A stretch of 64,000 nt of DNA from Cognatundibacterium aquatile. GTDB lineage: Bacteria > Pseudomonadota > Gammaproteobacteria > Burkholderiales > Burkholderiaceae_D. The translations under genes were made by a program, and so were the position numbers. Of this stretch, positions 9,404 through 17,531 are shown piece after piece (within the stretch, counting starts at the first letter, position 1; each line of letters begins with the position of its first letter). The notes beneath the pieces are model-generated. The model saw only the letters and a list, made by a program, of their open reading frames with translations. It made no database searches and was not told the origin of the DNA. The stretch spans positions 434,001 to 498,000 of the forward strand of contig NZ_JACOFT010000001.1 in the NCBI RefSeq assembly GCF_014699135.1, read 5' to 3'.

Positions 9404-10555
9404 ATGGGCGTTTCACAATTTTTTATGCCAGGTAAAAACATTCTTGGTTTAGGTGCTTTAGATGAGGGAATTAATCAAATAGGACAAATGGGCTATAAAA
9501 AAGCCTTAATCGTCACGGACGGTGCTTTATCAAAAATGGGTTTGGCAAAAACGGTCGCCGATAAGCTAGCTGCCCAAGGTATTTCGGCAGACGTATTCGA
9601 TGGCGTGCAACCCAATCCAACCGTTGGTAACGTCAATTCCGGTCTGGAAAAACTAAGAACCGCGCAAGCCGATTTCATCATCTCTTTGGGTGGCGGTTCA
9701 TCGCATGACTGTGCCAAAGGCATTGCATTGGTTGCGAGCAATGGCGGGAAAATTGAGGATTACGAGGGCTTAGATAAATCCAAAGTGCCACAAATGAGGC
9801 TCATCGCCGTGAATACAACGGCTGGAACTGCGTCTGAAATGACGCGTTTTACCATTATCACGGATGAAACCCGGCACGTTAAAATGGCGATAGTCGACAG
9901 CCACGTGACGCCATTTTTATCCATCAACGATTCAGGTTTGATGGAGGCGATGCCCGCTGGCTTGACTGCGGCTACTGGGATGGATGCACTGACGCATGCG
10001 GTTGAAGCCTATGTTTCAACGATTGCCACTCCCCTGACTGATGCTTGCGCAGTCAAGGCCATAGAGTTAATCGGGCGCTATTTGCCAACTGCGGTCAAAG
10101 AACCTAAAAATCAGGAAGCACGCGAGCAAATGGCCTATGCGCAGTTTTTAGCGGGTATGGCATTTAACAATGCGTCGTTAGGTTACGTTCATGCGATGGC
10201 GCACCAATTGGGCGGCTTTTATAATCTACCGCACGGTGTGTGCAATGCACTCCTTTTGCCACATGTGGAAACGTTTAACTTGCGTGCCGCACAAGAGCGC
10301 TTAAATCAAATTGGCGGCATTTTGAATGCCAGCAATCCAGATTTGGCAGGTTTGGGCGTCATTGAAGCGATTAAAAAATTAGCAGATATCGTGGGCATTC
10401 CAAAATCACTCGAAGAGTTGGGTGTGAAACAAGAGGATTTTGATGTCTTGGCACAAAACGCGCTCAGAGATGTGTGCGGTTTAACCAATCCGATTCAAGC
10501 ATCGCATGATGAGATTGTGGGTATATTTGCGTCGGCTTACGGCAAACGCTCATAA
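9404..10555 (+). CDS. Iron-containing alcohol dehydrogenase
   Basis: Group III (Fe-type) alcohol dehydrogenase of 383 aa, converting primary alcohols to aldehydes with NAD. It shows the Rossmann-like [11 protein letters not shown] motif, [11 protein letters not shown], and the metal-binding His pattern in [14 protein letters not shown] and [18 protein letters not shown]. It probably feeds the aldehyde dehydrogenase upstream. Codon choice differs from the neighbours (many TTA, AAA, TTT), with lower GC, and the gene starts right after a MITE-like element, so separate acquisition is plausible. RBS TTAAGGAAA. Confidence 0.92.
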   Translation: MGVSQFFMPGKNILGLGALDEGINQIGQMGYKKALIVTDGALSKMGLAKTVADKLAAQGISADVFDGVQPNPTVGNVNSGLEKLRTAQADFIISLGGGSSHDCAKGIALVASNGGKIEDYEGLDKSKVPQMRLIAVNTTAGTASEMTRFTIITDETRHVKMAIVDSHVTPFLSINDSGLMEAMPAGLTAATGMDALTHAVEAYVSTIATPLTDACAVKAIELIGRYLPTAVKEPKNQEAREQMAYAQFLAGMAFNNASLGYVHAMAHQLGGFYNLPHGVCNALLLPHVETFNLRAAQERLNQIGGILNASNPDLAGLGVIEAIKKLADIVGIPKSLEELGVKQEDFDVLAQNALRDVCGLTNPIQASHDEIVGIFASAYGKRS

Positions 10556-10660
10556 AAATTGATTGGAACAAGGGTGGCGGACAAAACCGCCATGCCCAAT
10601 TCATCACAAACCACCGCCTAACTCGAAAAAATAGAGATGGACGGTTTTGGAGGGGCGATT

Positions 10661-11038
10661 ATGGTTGAGCGAGTCACCGCCACACCCGCAGCGCTGGAAT
10701 TGATACAGCAATTGCAGGTCGAACATGGCAGCATTATGTTTCACCAGTCCGGCGGCTGCTGTGACAACAGCGCCGCCAATTGCTATCTGCCCACCGATCT
10801 GACCATAGGCCCCTACGACATCAAACTGGGCGAGGTCGGCGGCGTGCCGTTTTACATAGGCAAGCTGCAATACGATTACTGGAAACACACCCAGCTGATT
10901 CTGGATGTGATCGACGGTCACGGCGGCACATTTTCATTGGAAGGCGCAAGCGGCAAGGCGTTTCACACCCGTTCGCGTCTGTTCACCGATGCAGAATGGG
11001 CGCAGATCGCAGACCAGGTGGCGCACGATCTGGCCTGA
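10661..11038 (+). CDS. DUF779 domain protein
   Basis: A 125-aa protein of the DUF779 family (COG3564), which is regularly encoded next to acetaldehyde/aldehyde dehydrogenases and is of unproved function. The Cys-rich SGGCCDNSAANCY motif (about residues 30-42) could bind metal. ATG 10661 is preferred to 10637 because GGAGGGG lies 5 bases before it. It is 105 bases after the alcohol dehydrogenase and probably the last gene of that unit. Confidence 0.8.
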   Translation: MVERVTATPAALELIQQLQVEHGSIMFHQSGGCCDNSAANCYLPTDLTIGPYDIKLGEVGGVPFYIGKLQYDYWKHTQLILDVIDGHGGTFSLEGASGKAFHTRSRLFTDAEWAQIADQVAHDLA

Positions 11039-11114
11039 TTTCTGTCTGTTTTAATTTCGTTATGGTTATCAGCCTGTCGGATATTTTAAGATGTGAAGCA
11101 GACCAGTTGTGGCT

Positions 11115-11981
11115 TCATTTTTTTGTCTTCAGCATTTTGATGAATGCCGTTAATGCTGACGATGCCTGACCCCGCCAGACCAGATGCGTTTTGTTCGACG
11201 ACACCTGTTTTGGTAATGCATGCTGATTGACTTTGTCATTCGCCTGCAAAGCGCTCAAGACCGATACCGGCACGATGGCAAATCCGGTTCCGGCGGCAAC
11301 GCAGGCGATCATTCCCTGATAGGAAGCAAATTCCAGCACACGTTGCGGAATCACATTGTGATTGCTTAACCAGTTTTCCAGACATTGGCGATACGAACAG
11401 CCCTGCGCAAATGCAATCATGGTGCTGCTGCCCAGATCACTGGGACTGTGCAAGCGGCTGATTTTGTTTGAAGTGATCAACACCAGTTTTTCCTGAAAGA
11501 TGGGAATCGATTCCAGTTCCGGTGCGGTGAAAGGTTCAGAAACAAATGCCGCTTCGATCTCAAACTGCGTGACGCGCTTGATGAGCGCGGCGGTGGTTCC
11601 AGTCATCAGTTCGACAATCACATCCGGATGTTGCTCGTGATAGTGTGACAGTATCGGTGCTAAACGGCTGCCCGCGGTGCTTTCCAGAGAGCCCAGGCGG
11701 AACGTACCTTGCGGCTTTCCGGTCTGCATTTCGTTTACCGCTTCGTCTGCCAGACGCAGCAACCGATGCGCGTAGTTCAGCAGTGTGTGTCCTTCCGTCG
11801 TCAACGCCAGCGTACGGCCTTCGCGTCGGAAGAGTTGAACGGCCAGGTATTCTTCCAGTTGCCGTATGCGTGTAGTGACATTTGAAGGCACACGATGCAA
11901 CTTGCTTGCCGCGCGCACCACACCGCCTTCTTCGACCACGGTTCGGAATATCAGCAGTGACTCTAAATCTATTGTTCTCAT
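11115..11981 (-). CDS. LysR-type transcriptional regulator
   Basis: 288-aa LysR regulator with an N-terminal winged HTH (SLLIFRTVVEEGGVVRAASKL...TTRIRQLEEYLAVQLFRREGR) and a substrate-binding domain containing RLGSLESTAGSRLAP. The start MRTIDLESLL at 11981 is the natural LysR N-terminus; longer open frame upstream is non-coding. It diverges from the MFS gene at 12046 with only 64 bases between, the usual arrangement for a regulator and its target transporter. The effector cannot be told. Confidence 0.88.
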   Translation of the reverse strand: MRTIDLESLLIFRTVVEEGGVVRAASKLHRVPSNVTTRIRQLEEYLAVQLFRREGRTLALTTEGHTLLNYAHRLLRLADEAVNEMQTGKPQGTFRLGSLESTAGSRLAPILSHYHEQHPDVIVELMTGTTAALIKRVTQFEIEAAFVSEPFTAPELESIPIFQEKLVLITSNKISRLHSPSDLGSSTMIAFAQGCSYRQCLENWLSNHNVIPQRVLEFASYQGMIACVAAGTGFAIVPVSVLSALQANDKVNQHALPKQVSSNKTHLVWRGQASSALTAFIKMLKTKK

Positions 11982-12045
11982 AAAGAGAATATTAATCCAG
12001 AATAATTCATTTGTCAGTGAAGCAGATTTCCATTTTAATGAACGG

Positions 12046-13287
12046 ATGAATACACCCGCATTGCATCCTGCTGCACGTCCGCAACACCTCGCTATCCTCA
12101 TCGCTATTGCCGCCATGTTTTCCTTAGCGCTGGCGATGGGCATCGGCCGTTTTGCGTTTACACCTCTGCTGCCATTGATGTTGCGGGATGGCGTGTTGCT
12201 GAGCGATTCAGGCGCATGGCTTGCCGCCAGCAATTATCTGGGCTATCTGATCGGCGCGCTGTGTGCCAGCCGGGTGCGTTTGCCGCCCGCCAGATTGCTG
12301 ACGCTCAGCCTGATTTGCATCGTGATCGTCACCGCTGCGATGGGCATCACATCGTCTGTGTGGGCCTGGGCTGTGTTGCGTTTTCTGGCTGGTCTGTGCA
12401 GTGCATGGGCCTTGATTGCCACCAGCGCGTGGGGTCTGGGCTGGATGGCGAATCTGGCCAGGCCCCGACTGACGGGTCTTATCTATGCTGGCGTTGGGCT
12501 GGGCATCGTCGCGGCGGGTATTTTTTGTTTGTGGGCGGCAGAAAAAATGCCTGCCAGTGAGATGTGGATAGTCTTAGCTTGTCTGGCGTCACTGGTCGCC
12601 ATATTGCCACTGATCGTCAGCTTTTACTGTCCTTTACCGCCAGTTGCAAACAGCATCGCTGCACCTGTGAATGCCGCGCAAGTATCAGCATCAGAATCAG
12701 CATCAACTTCAGCATCAACTTCAGCACCCGGTGTGACGGGGCTGATTATCTGCTACGGCATGTTTGGTTTCGGCTACATCCTGCCGGCGACGTATCTGCC
12801 AGCACAGGCAAGACAATTGCTGGATGACCCGCAGATATTCGGCTGGGCATGGCCGGTATTCGGCATCGCGGCTGCCGCATCGACCCTGATCGTTGCAGGC
12901 GTGCTCGGCCAATGCAATCGCCTGAATGTATGGGCAACGTCCCATGCGCTGATGGCGGTCGGCGTGATATTGCCCTGCCTCTGGCTTTCCATGACCAGCA
13001 TCGTGTTGGCCGCCTTGTTCGTCGGCGGAAATTTCATGGTCATCACCATGCTGGGGATGCAGGAAGCACGGGCTCGCGCCGCAGCTAACCCGACCGCCGT
13101 CCTGGCACGCATGACCGCCAGCTTCGCGCTTGGTCAATTGCTCGGCCCCGTCGTCGTGGCCTTGATGAATACATTTGCCGCCGATCACGCAAGCGCACTC
13201 CGCTACGCATTGCAACTCGCAACAGCCTGCCTGGTGGCAAGCGCCATTTACTTATGGCGCAGAGCTGAATCAGCACAACGTCATTGA
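12046..13287 (+). CDS. YbfB/YjiJ family MFS transporter
   Basis: 413-aa inner-membrane transporter with 12 predicted hydrophobic segments and the YbfB/YjiJ opening GIGRFAFTPLLPLM. Substrate unknown. The central cytoplasmic loop (about residues 213-228) is a low-complexity Ser/Ala/Thr stretch encoded by hexamer repeats. The start ATG 12046 gives MNTPALHP shortly before the first membrane helix; no strong RBS is visible, so the start is uncertain by a few codons. Likely controlled by the divergent LysR gene. Confidence 0.85.
   Translation: MNTPALHPAARPQHLAILIAIAAMFSLALAMGIGRFAFTPLLPLMLRDGVLLSDSGAWLAASNYLGYLIGALCASRVRLPPARLLTLSLICIVIVTAAMGITSSVWAWAVLRFLAGLCSAWALIATSAWGLGWMANLARPRLTGLIYAGVGLGIVAAGIFCLWAAEKMPASEMWIVLACLASLVAILPLIVSFYCPLPPVANSIAAPVNAAQVSASESASTSASTSAPGVTGLIICYGMFGFGYILPATYLPAQARQLLDDPQIFGWAWPVFGIAAAASTLIVAGVLGQCNRLNVWATSHALMAVGVILPCLWLSMTSIVLAALFVGGNFMVITMLGMQEARARAAANPTAVLARMTASFALGQLLGPVVVALMNTFAADHASALRYALQLATACLVASAIYLWRRAESAQRH
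12685..12726. repeat. In-frame hexamer repeat inside the MFS gene
   Basis: Seven TCARMW hexamers in a row (tcagca, tcagaa, tcagca, tcaact, tcagca, tcaact, tcagca) encode a Ser-rich linker between membrane helices 6 and 7. Changes in copy number would alter loop length without a frameshift. Confidence 0.75.
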
Positions 13288-13473
13288 CTGCAATACGGTT
13301 CGATAACACTGGAAAATTGCCTGACCCCGCGAAATACCTGACGACTTGCAGGTGAAAGTTAAAATGAAAGCGAATAAACTGCGAACTGCATTCGCGCGGC
13401 ACTTATTCGCATTTACTGATGCAGATGGTGCTGCGCATCGCATCTCTGAAGACATCACCGCAACGAGAAAAAA

Positions 13474-13968
13474 ATGGTCATTTTAAGAAAACCAGAATTC
13501 AGTGATATTGCTGAAGTCAAAAAATTATACGAACAAAGCACTTCTTTTCATCAGCCGTGGACTTATGCGCCGCGCGATTACGAGGTCTATATCAGCCAGG
13601 AAAACCGGTATTTTGTTTGTTCCGCAACGAACGGCAATATTCTCGGCACCTTCCATATCTCCGGCATCGTGCGCGGCTATTTTCAATCGGCGTATTTAGG
13701 CTACGAAGTTTTTCACCCACATCAGGGGAAAGGCTACATGCGCAAGGGCATGACACTGCTCCTGAAAGAAGCGTTCGAAGAATTGCATCTGCATCGGCTC
13801 GAAGCCAACATACAACCCGAAAATCTGGCGTCCATCCGCCTCGTGTCAAACGCCGGTTTTGTGAAAGAAGGATTTTCTAAAAACTATTTGAGAATCGGCG
13901 GGCTGGAGTGGAAAGACCATGAACGCTGGGCGATCATCAACGCCATGTGGACAGAGCAACATACCTGA
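13474..13968 (+). CDS. GNAT acetyltransferase, RimJ/RimL type
   Basis: 164-aa N-acetyltransferase. The acetyl-CoA binding motif is degenerate but visible as HPHQGKGYMRKGM (about 84-96), followed by LEANIQPENLASIRLVSNAGFVKEG, typical of the RimJ/RimL subfamily that acetylates protein N-termini or small substrates. Start ATG 13474 is preceded by ACGAGAAAAAA. No operon partner. Substrate unknown. Confidence 0.85.
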   Translation: MVILRKPEFSDIAEVKKLYEQSTSFHQPWTYAPRDYEVYISQENRYFVCSATNGNILGTFHISGIVRGYFQSAYLGYEVFHPHQGKGYMRKGMTLLLKEAFEELHLHRLEANIQPENLASIRLVSNAGFVKEGFSKNYLRIGGLEWKDHERWAIINAMWTEQHT

Positions 13969-14036
13969 CCAGCCGTATTCCACACAAATCACACCTGCTG
14001 CCAAGCGCGCTCCGAGCACATCAGTCTGCTCACTTT

Positions 14037-14251
14037 CAGCCCGTGGAAGGGCTGAATATACTGGGGGGTGTATATTTAAAGCCCCTTGTTTTATGCTGAG
14101 AATAAGGTGTTTTTGGCACATACTCCCCGATTTTTACGAAAACCAGCGTTTTGAAGCGGCGATTTTTCTGTTGTTGCACTTTGTTTTAATGGTATGTTAA
14201 AAATTGTCTTTTTTAACACTTCGAGTTAAGCTGCATTTCTGTCAAATTAAA
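14037..14251 (+). repeat. Leader repeat copy A (contains 73-bp module A)
   Basis: About 215 bases repeated with divergence at 16037-16279. It opens with a 73-bp module (14056-14128) starting ATATACTGGGGGG(T)GTAT and ending ATACTCCCC, continues with a shared GAAGCGGCGATTT, and ends in a second conserved block (14199-14251) containing TTGTCTTTTTTAACAC. The coding frame of a short protein starts 18 bases later, as in copy B. The only gene-free stretch of about 300 bases here (13969-14268) is filled mainly by this repeat. Confidence 0.8.
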
Positions 14252-14268
14252 TTACGCAAGGCAACATC

Positions 14269-14736
14269 ATGTACCTATGGAATATACGCTCCCTTGTCGA
14301 AGACCTCAAACGTGGCCCATTGCCAGAGCTGGAGCAACTCAAGTATTTTCTTTTCTCATCGGCTCTTGCTGCGATGAGCGCCGCTATGCCTTCCGATGCA
14401 ACGCAACCGACCTTCCTTCCAGCATGGGCTGCCGTCGTGACTGAGGTTTCGTTTGTGATGCTTGGTATCATTTGGTGCTTCCGATCCAACGCTGCTGGTG
14501 ATAACAGAGACTTTGTCGCGCGCTTCCTTGCGCTGCATGTGCCCATTGGCTTACGGTTCTTTGCGCTCATTTTTGTCGTTGGTGTTCCTTTGGTGGCAAT
14601 CGTGGGCTCGACCTTTCTTCTTGATCTCAACGAGAAGGCGGGCGCAGTCGGCGTGGTCGCAACCGGAGCACTTTTTTCGTTCATATTCTATTGGCGAGTC
14701 AATGTACGAATCAGAGAGATATCCCATGTTGGCTAA
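14269..14736 (+). CDS. Hypothetical membrane protein
   Basis: 155 aa, not recognised. Three hydrophobic stretches are evident: about 45-68 (weak, with AWAAVVTEVSFVMLGIIW), 87-117 (RFFALIFVVGVPLVAIVG) and 125-143 (GAVGVVATGALFSFIFYW), so it is an inner-membrane protein with a charged C-terminal tail. It lies directly behind leader repeat A in the way the 16297 gene lies behind repeat B. No RBS stronger than AAGGCAA. Typical of genes carried in cassette arrays, where most products are unknown. Confidence 0.6.
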   Translation: MYLWNIRSLVEDLKRGPLPELEQLKYFLFSSALAAMSAAMPSDATQPTFLPAWAAVVTEVSFVMLGIIWCFRSNAAGDNRDFVARFLALHVPIGLRFFALIFVVGVPLVAIVGSTFLLDLNEKAGAVGVVATGALFSFIFYWRVNVRIREISHVG

Positions 14737-14838
14737 GCGTTCCTGTCAGGCCGGATCTCTGAGTACAAAAAGCTAAGCCATATTACTGGCATCAGGAATA
14801 AGCCAGCAACCGGCTATCCGGCATCTGATGTTGAAGCG
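14737..14838 (+). pseudogene. Gene fragment, same family as 19889-20002
   Basis: An open stretch without its own start encodes SEYKKLSHITGIRNKPATGY and then PASDVEAIT. The segment KKL..xxG..NKPA..YPASDVE is shared, also at DNA level, with the fragment at 19889-20002. Both are therefore remnants of one protein family I cannot name. It is followed at 14934 by an intact small gene in another frame. Confidence 0.5.
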
Positions 14839-14933
14839 ATCACGATGCGGTGCATGTTTTCTCATTTGCATGCGATCAGCGCCGCTGCCCGGATGCTACA
14901 CTTCAGCAAGCAACACACTTACAAGGAGGCGCC

Positions 14934-15182
14934 ATGTCCGTCGAAAAGAAATACTGGTTTCCCGCAAAGCGTTATGGCTGGGGCTGGGGTATTCCCAACG
15001 TGTGGCAAGGTTGGCTGGTGTTGTTTGTCTTCCTTTTGCTGGTAGTGGCCGGTGCTGTCGTCGTGCTGCCAACGCAGGGGCAACTGATCTTTAATCTCTA
15101 CCTCGGAATCATCTGCGCCGCGCTGATCGCAGTTTGTCTGCTCAAAGGCGAGCCACCACGTTGGCGCTGGGGCTCGCACTGA
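14934..15182 (+). CDS. Small conserved membrane protein
   Basis: 82 aa with two membrane helices (about 25-47 and 52-69) after an aromatic, basic N-terminus with KYWFPAKRYGWGWGIP, and a short basic tail (GEPPRWRWGSH). This type of small inner-membrane protein is common in proteobacteria without known function. The start is well defined: AAGGAGG at 14923-14929, 4 bases before the ATG. Confidence 0.7.
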   Translation: MSVEKKYWFPAKRYGWGWGIPNVWQGWLVLFVFLLLVVAGAVVVLPTQGQLIFNLYLGIICAALIAVCLLKGEPPRWRWGSH

Positions 15183-15389
15183 GCCTGGTTCTGGTGCTGT
15201 TCGAGCCAAGCAAAGCGCGTGTCGCAGAATGCGCAACCGGCCGATGATCAACGTTCACTATTCCGCAGACGTGTATCGCGATTGAGGCTCGTACTGCCTG
15301 CCGAACATCATCAGTGATAATCTAAAAATACGTGGCACCTTGATCGTGTATACAGTGTCGCGGCACACTCCTCATTCCATCAGAATTTT

Positions 15390-15974
15390 ATGAAGCAATT
15401 TTTATCTGCAAGCGAATACATCGATCTTGACCATCCCACCATCCGGCAAAAAGCGCAGGAACTCGGGGCATCCGCTGGCGCGACCAACACGCATGAACTG
15501 ATACGCCACATCTTTCATTTTGTGCGCGATCAGATCAAACACAGCTCCGATTACAAGCTCAACCCCGTGACTTGCAAAGCGTCTGACGTGCTGCTGCACG
15601 GCACCGGTTACTGCTACGCCAAGAGCCACTTGCTCGCCGCGCTGCTGCGCGCGAACGGCATTCCGACCGGGCTGTGCTACCAACGCTTGTCCGTCACCGG
15701 CGACGGCGCGCCGTATTGCCTGCACGGCCTCAACGCCGTTTATCTGCCGGAACATGGCTGGTACCGGATCGATGCGCGCGGCAACAAACCCGGCGTAGCA
15801 GCAGAGTTTCATCCGCCGCAGGAAGCGCTCGCATTTCCCATCCTCGCACCGCATGAACGCGATCTGCCCGAAGTCTGGAGCGAGCCTTTACCCGTCGTCG
15901 TCACCGCGCTGCGCAGCTACGACACATACGACCAGGTGCTGGCAAATCTGCCCGATGTCGAACTGTTCGCCTGA
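15390..15974 (+). CDS. Transglutaminase-like cysteine protease family protein
   Basis: 194-aa soluble protein of the transglutaminase-core superfamily. The catalytic triad is readable: Cys in GTGYCYAKSHLLAALLRANG (about 74), His in CLHGLNAVYL (about 111) and Asp in WYRIDARGNK (about 127). Bacterial members act as peptidases or amide-cleaving enzymes; the substrate here is unknown. Start ATG 15390 has only a weak upstream AG-rich site (TCCATCAGAA). It has higher GC than the small genes around it and no attC follows, so it may be an older chromosomal gene inside the accessory region. Confidence 0.82.
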   Translation: MKQFLSASEYIDLDHPTIRQKAQELGASAGATNTHELIRHIFHFVRDQIKHSSDYKLNPVTCKASDVLLHGTGYCYAKSHLLAALLRANGIPTGLCYQRLSVTGDGAPYCLHGLNAVYLPEHGWYRIDARGNKPGVAAEFHPPQEALAFPILAPHERDLPEVWSEPLPVVVTALRSYDTYDQVLANLPDVELFA

Positions 15975-16036
15975 ACTACAAAAAGCGCATGGCGCTGATG
16001 GCGTTAGCCGCGCCAACTGCGTCGTTTACCTCAAAT

Positions 16037-16279
16037 TTGCCCGTTGAAGGCGTAAATATACTGGGTGGAGTATTTTTAAATGCCCTTGTTTTATGCCGAG
16101 AATAAGGTGTTTTTGGCACATACTCCCCGATTTTTGCCAAAATGATCGTTTCAAAGCGGCGATTTGCTTGTAGTCAGCATAACCATGCACAACAAGGTTC
16201 CTTGAGGATATTAAGGTACCTTATTGTAAATTGTCTTTTTTAACACCTCCAGCTAAGCTTCAATTTTGTTAAATTAAAT
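16037..16279 (+). repeat. Leader repeat copy B (contains 73-bp module B)
   Basis: Second copy of the leader at 14037. Module B spans 16056-16128, again exactly 73 bp; the section from TTAAATGCCC to TACTCCCCGATTTTT is almost identical to copy A. A stretch of about 28 extra bases around AAGGTTCCTTGAGG separates it from the distal conserved block (16227-16279). Then comes AAGTTAGG, which looks like the R box of an integron recombination site, and the start of the next gene 10 bases on. This fills the 15975-16296 gap. Confidence 0.8.
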
Positions 16280-16296
16280 AAAAGTTAGGTTTTTCT

Positions 16297-16833
16297 ATGA
16301 CGATGACCCTCCTAGAGATTCTGGATTCAGTAGTAAAGATTGGACTGGGTGCTGCAATAACGGCGTTTGCCACCTACAAGAGCAACAAGCTAAATCATCT
16401 CAATGATCGAAACAAAGACATCCGTGCACACAAGATAAAGACCCTCGAGTTGATCGCAGACCGATGCGATGCATATTTTGTGGCGTATAGAAAGTTACAC
16501 AACCGATTGGAAGGTATAAGAAAACGCATGGATACTGCTGATGAAGTATCTCTTAATGAAGCTCAGCAAAAAACCATCAAAGAGTGCGACACTGAGCTTA
16601 ATTCTACATTTGACGCAGCCAGCTCCGCGCGCGCCAGGCTTCGGCTTCTTCAAGCTATTGATGCTGAAGCGATCCTTGGTGAAATAGGAGCTGGCATAGC
16701 TGAATATAGAAACAAAGTGATGTTTGAAAAGGTGCTCCCTAGTGCGGAAATGGCAAAGAAGTACAGCGATGACTTTGTTATGCTAAGGCGTAGTTTTGAC
16801 AAGGAACTGAGCAAATTCTATGCAAACGTATAG
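16297..16833 (+). CDS. Hypothetical membrane-anchored coiled-coil protein (cassette gene)
   Basis: 178 aa, not recognised. One N-terminal membrane helix (LDSVVKIGLGAAITAFATY, about 9-27) is followed by a long charged helical region that should form a coiled coil (heptad-like spacing through about 30-175). It is followed within 5 bases by an attC-like hairpin and preceded by a GTTAGG box, so it has the form of an integron cassette. GC is lower than in neighbouring core genes. Function unknown. Confidence 0.65.
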   Translation: MTMTLLEILDSVVKIGLGAAITAFATYKSNKLNHLNDRNKDIRAHKIKTLELIADRCDAYFVAYRKLHNRLEGIRKRMDTADEVSLNEAQQKTIKECDTELNSTFDAASSARARLRLLQAIDAEAILGEIGAGIAEYRNKVMFEKVLPSAEMAKKYSDDFVMLRRSFDKELSKFYANV

Positions 16834-16834
16834 C

Positions 16835-16884
16835 AACCTAACGCAGCGCTCAATCTAGCTCTATTTGCTCGCTGGACGTTACGC
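16835..16884 (+). other. attC recombination site 1
   Basis: Short attC: left arm CCTAACG-CAGCG-CTCAA (16837-16853) pairs with the right arm TTTGCTCGCTGGACGTTACGC (in two parts, 16864-16884). The extra bases between the boxes on one side are the unpaired positions typical of attC. R'' is CCTAACG, R' is GTTACGC. It starts right after the stop codon of the 16297 gene. Confidence 0.7.
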
Positions 16885-16928
16885 GATAAAGCCGCGCAGT
16901 GCCAGTTACCTCCACTTTGGGTCTTACT

Positions 16929-17312
16929 ATGATCAGAGCACTTTTAATTCTATTCCTGTTTATTGCGCCAGCTCATGCTGGAGGCTCCTTTGCAGTTGAT
17001 GCTGAGTTTGCTCCGATCAAGCAACAAATTCCGGCGTTATGGCAATCTATAACATCAGCCTTCTACCTCGCTTCAAGTGGTGGTGCCAGCATGATTGGCA
17101 ACAATGTCAACGAGCGGCTAGGACATCGCCGAATTGGCCCGTACTGCCTTGAAGGAAAACCCAAAAACCAGGATGGGGGCAACACCCTTTTGTTCTGCTT
17201 TAACACCGAATATCTGTGGCTCGACAAAAAAGGGCGAAAATCCACGCTCGAAAAAGCTTTTGATGTTAAAGAAAATTTCGTCTCTCTCGAAATTATTCCG
17301 ATAAAAAAATGA
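16929..17312 (+). CDS. Hypothetical secreted protein (cassette gene)
   Basis: 127 aa, not recognised. A clean signal peptide (MIRALLILFLFIAPAHA, cleavage before GGSFA) sends it to the periplasm or beyond. The mature part has two Cys (in PYCLEGKP and LLFCFNTEYLW) that could form a disulfide. ATG 16929 is chosen because it opens the signal peptide; it lies 45 bases after attC site 1. I find no attC directly after its stop, so the cassette's far end may be lost. Confidence 0.6.
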   Translation: MIRALLILFLFIAPAHAGGSFAVDAEFAPIKQQIPALWQSITSAFYLASSGGASMIGNNVNERLGHRRIGPYCLEGKPKNQDGGNTLLFCFNTEYLWLDKKGRKSTLEKAFDVKENFVSLEIIPIKK

Positions 17313-17363
17313 GCTACATCCCCAACCCATCCATCAATTGGGACTTGCTACCGAAAGTCCCTA

Positions 17364-17471
17364 ATGTCAATCGCTATGTGGCTAGGTAATATTTCCGGAG
17401 AAACCGACGTGGATACCCGCTTGAACCAAGCGGCTGAGGTTGGAGACCTTGCAGCAGCCAAGTCCATCTGA
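17364..17471 (+). pseudogene. Possible truncated ankyrin-repeat gene
   Basis: A 35-codon frame ends NQAAEVGDLAAAKSI and stop. The pattern AA..GDL..A is how the first ankyrin repeat of many proteins begins, so this may be the broken start of such a gene. The rest of the gap 17313-17531 shows nothing else. Confidence 0.3.
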
Positions 17472-17531
17472 ATAGGAAGGGTGCTGACGCTCACTATTCA
17501 ACACCCCATTTCTCACAATGACCAGACAGAT

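Noticed and set aside
10565-10600. GGCGG/CCGCC hairpin after the alcohol dehydrogenase as terminator
   Set aside because: Stem is only 5 bp and no T run follows; DUF779 is probably co-transcribed.
14056-16075. Modules A and B as RcnR operators
   Set aside because: Their TACT-G6-like palindromes resemble RcnR sites, but no metal-transport gene lies next to them and the conserved 73-bp length points to another role.
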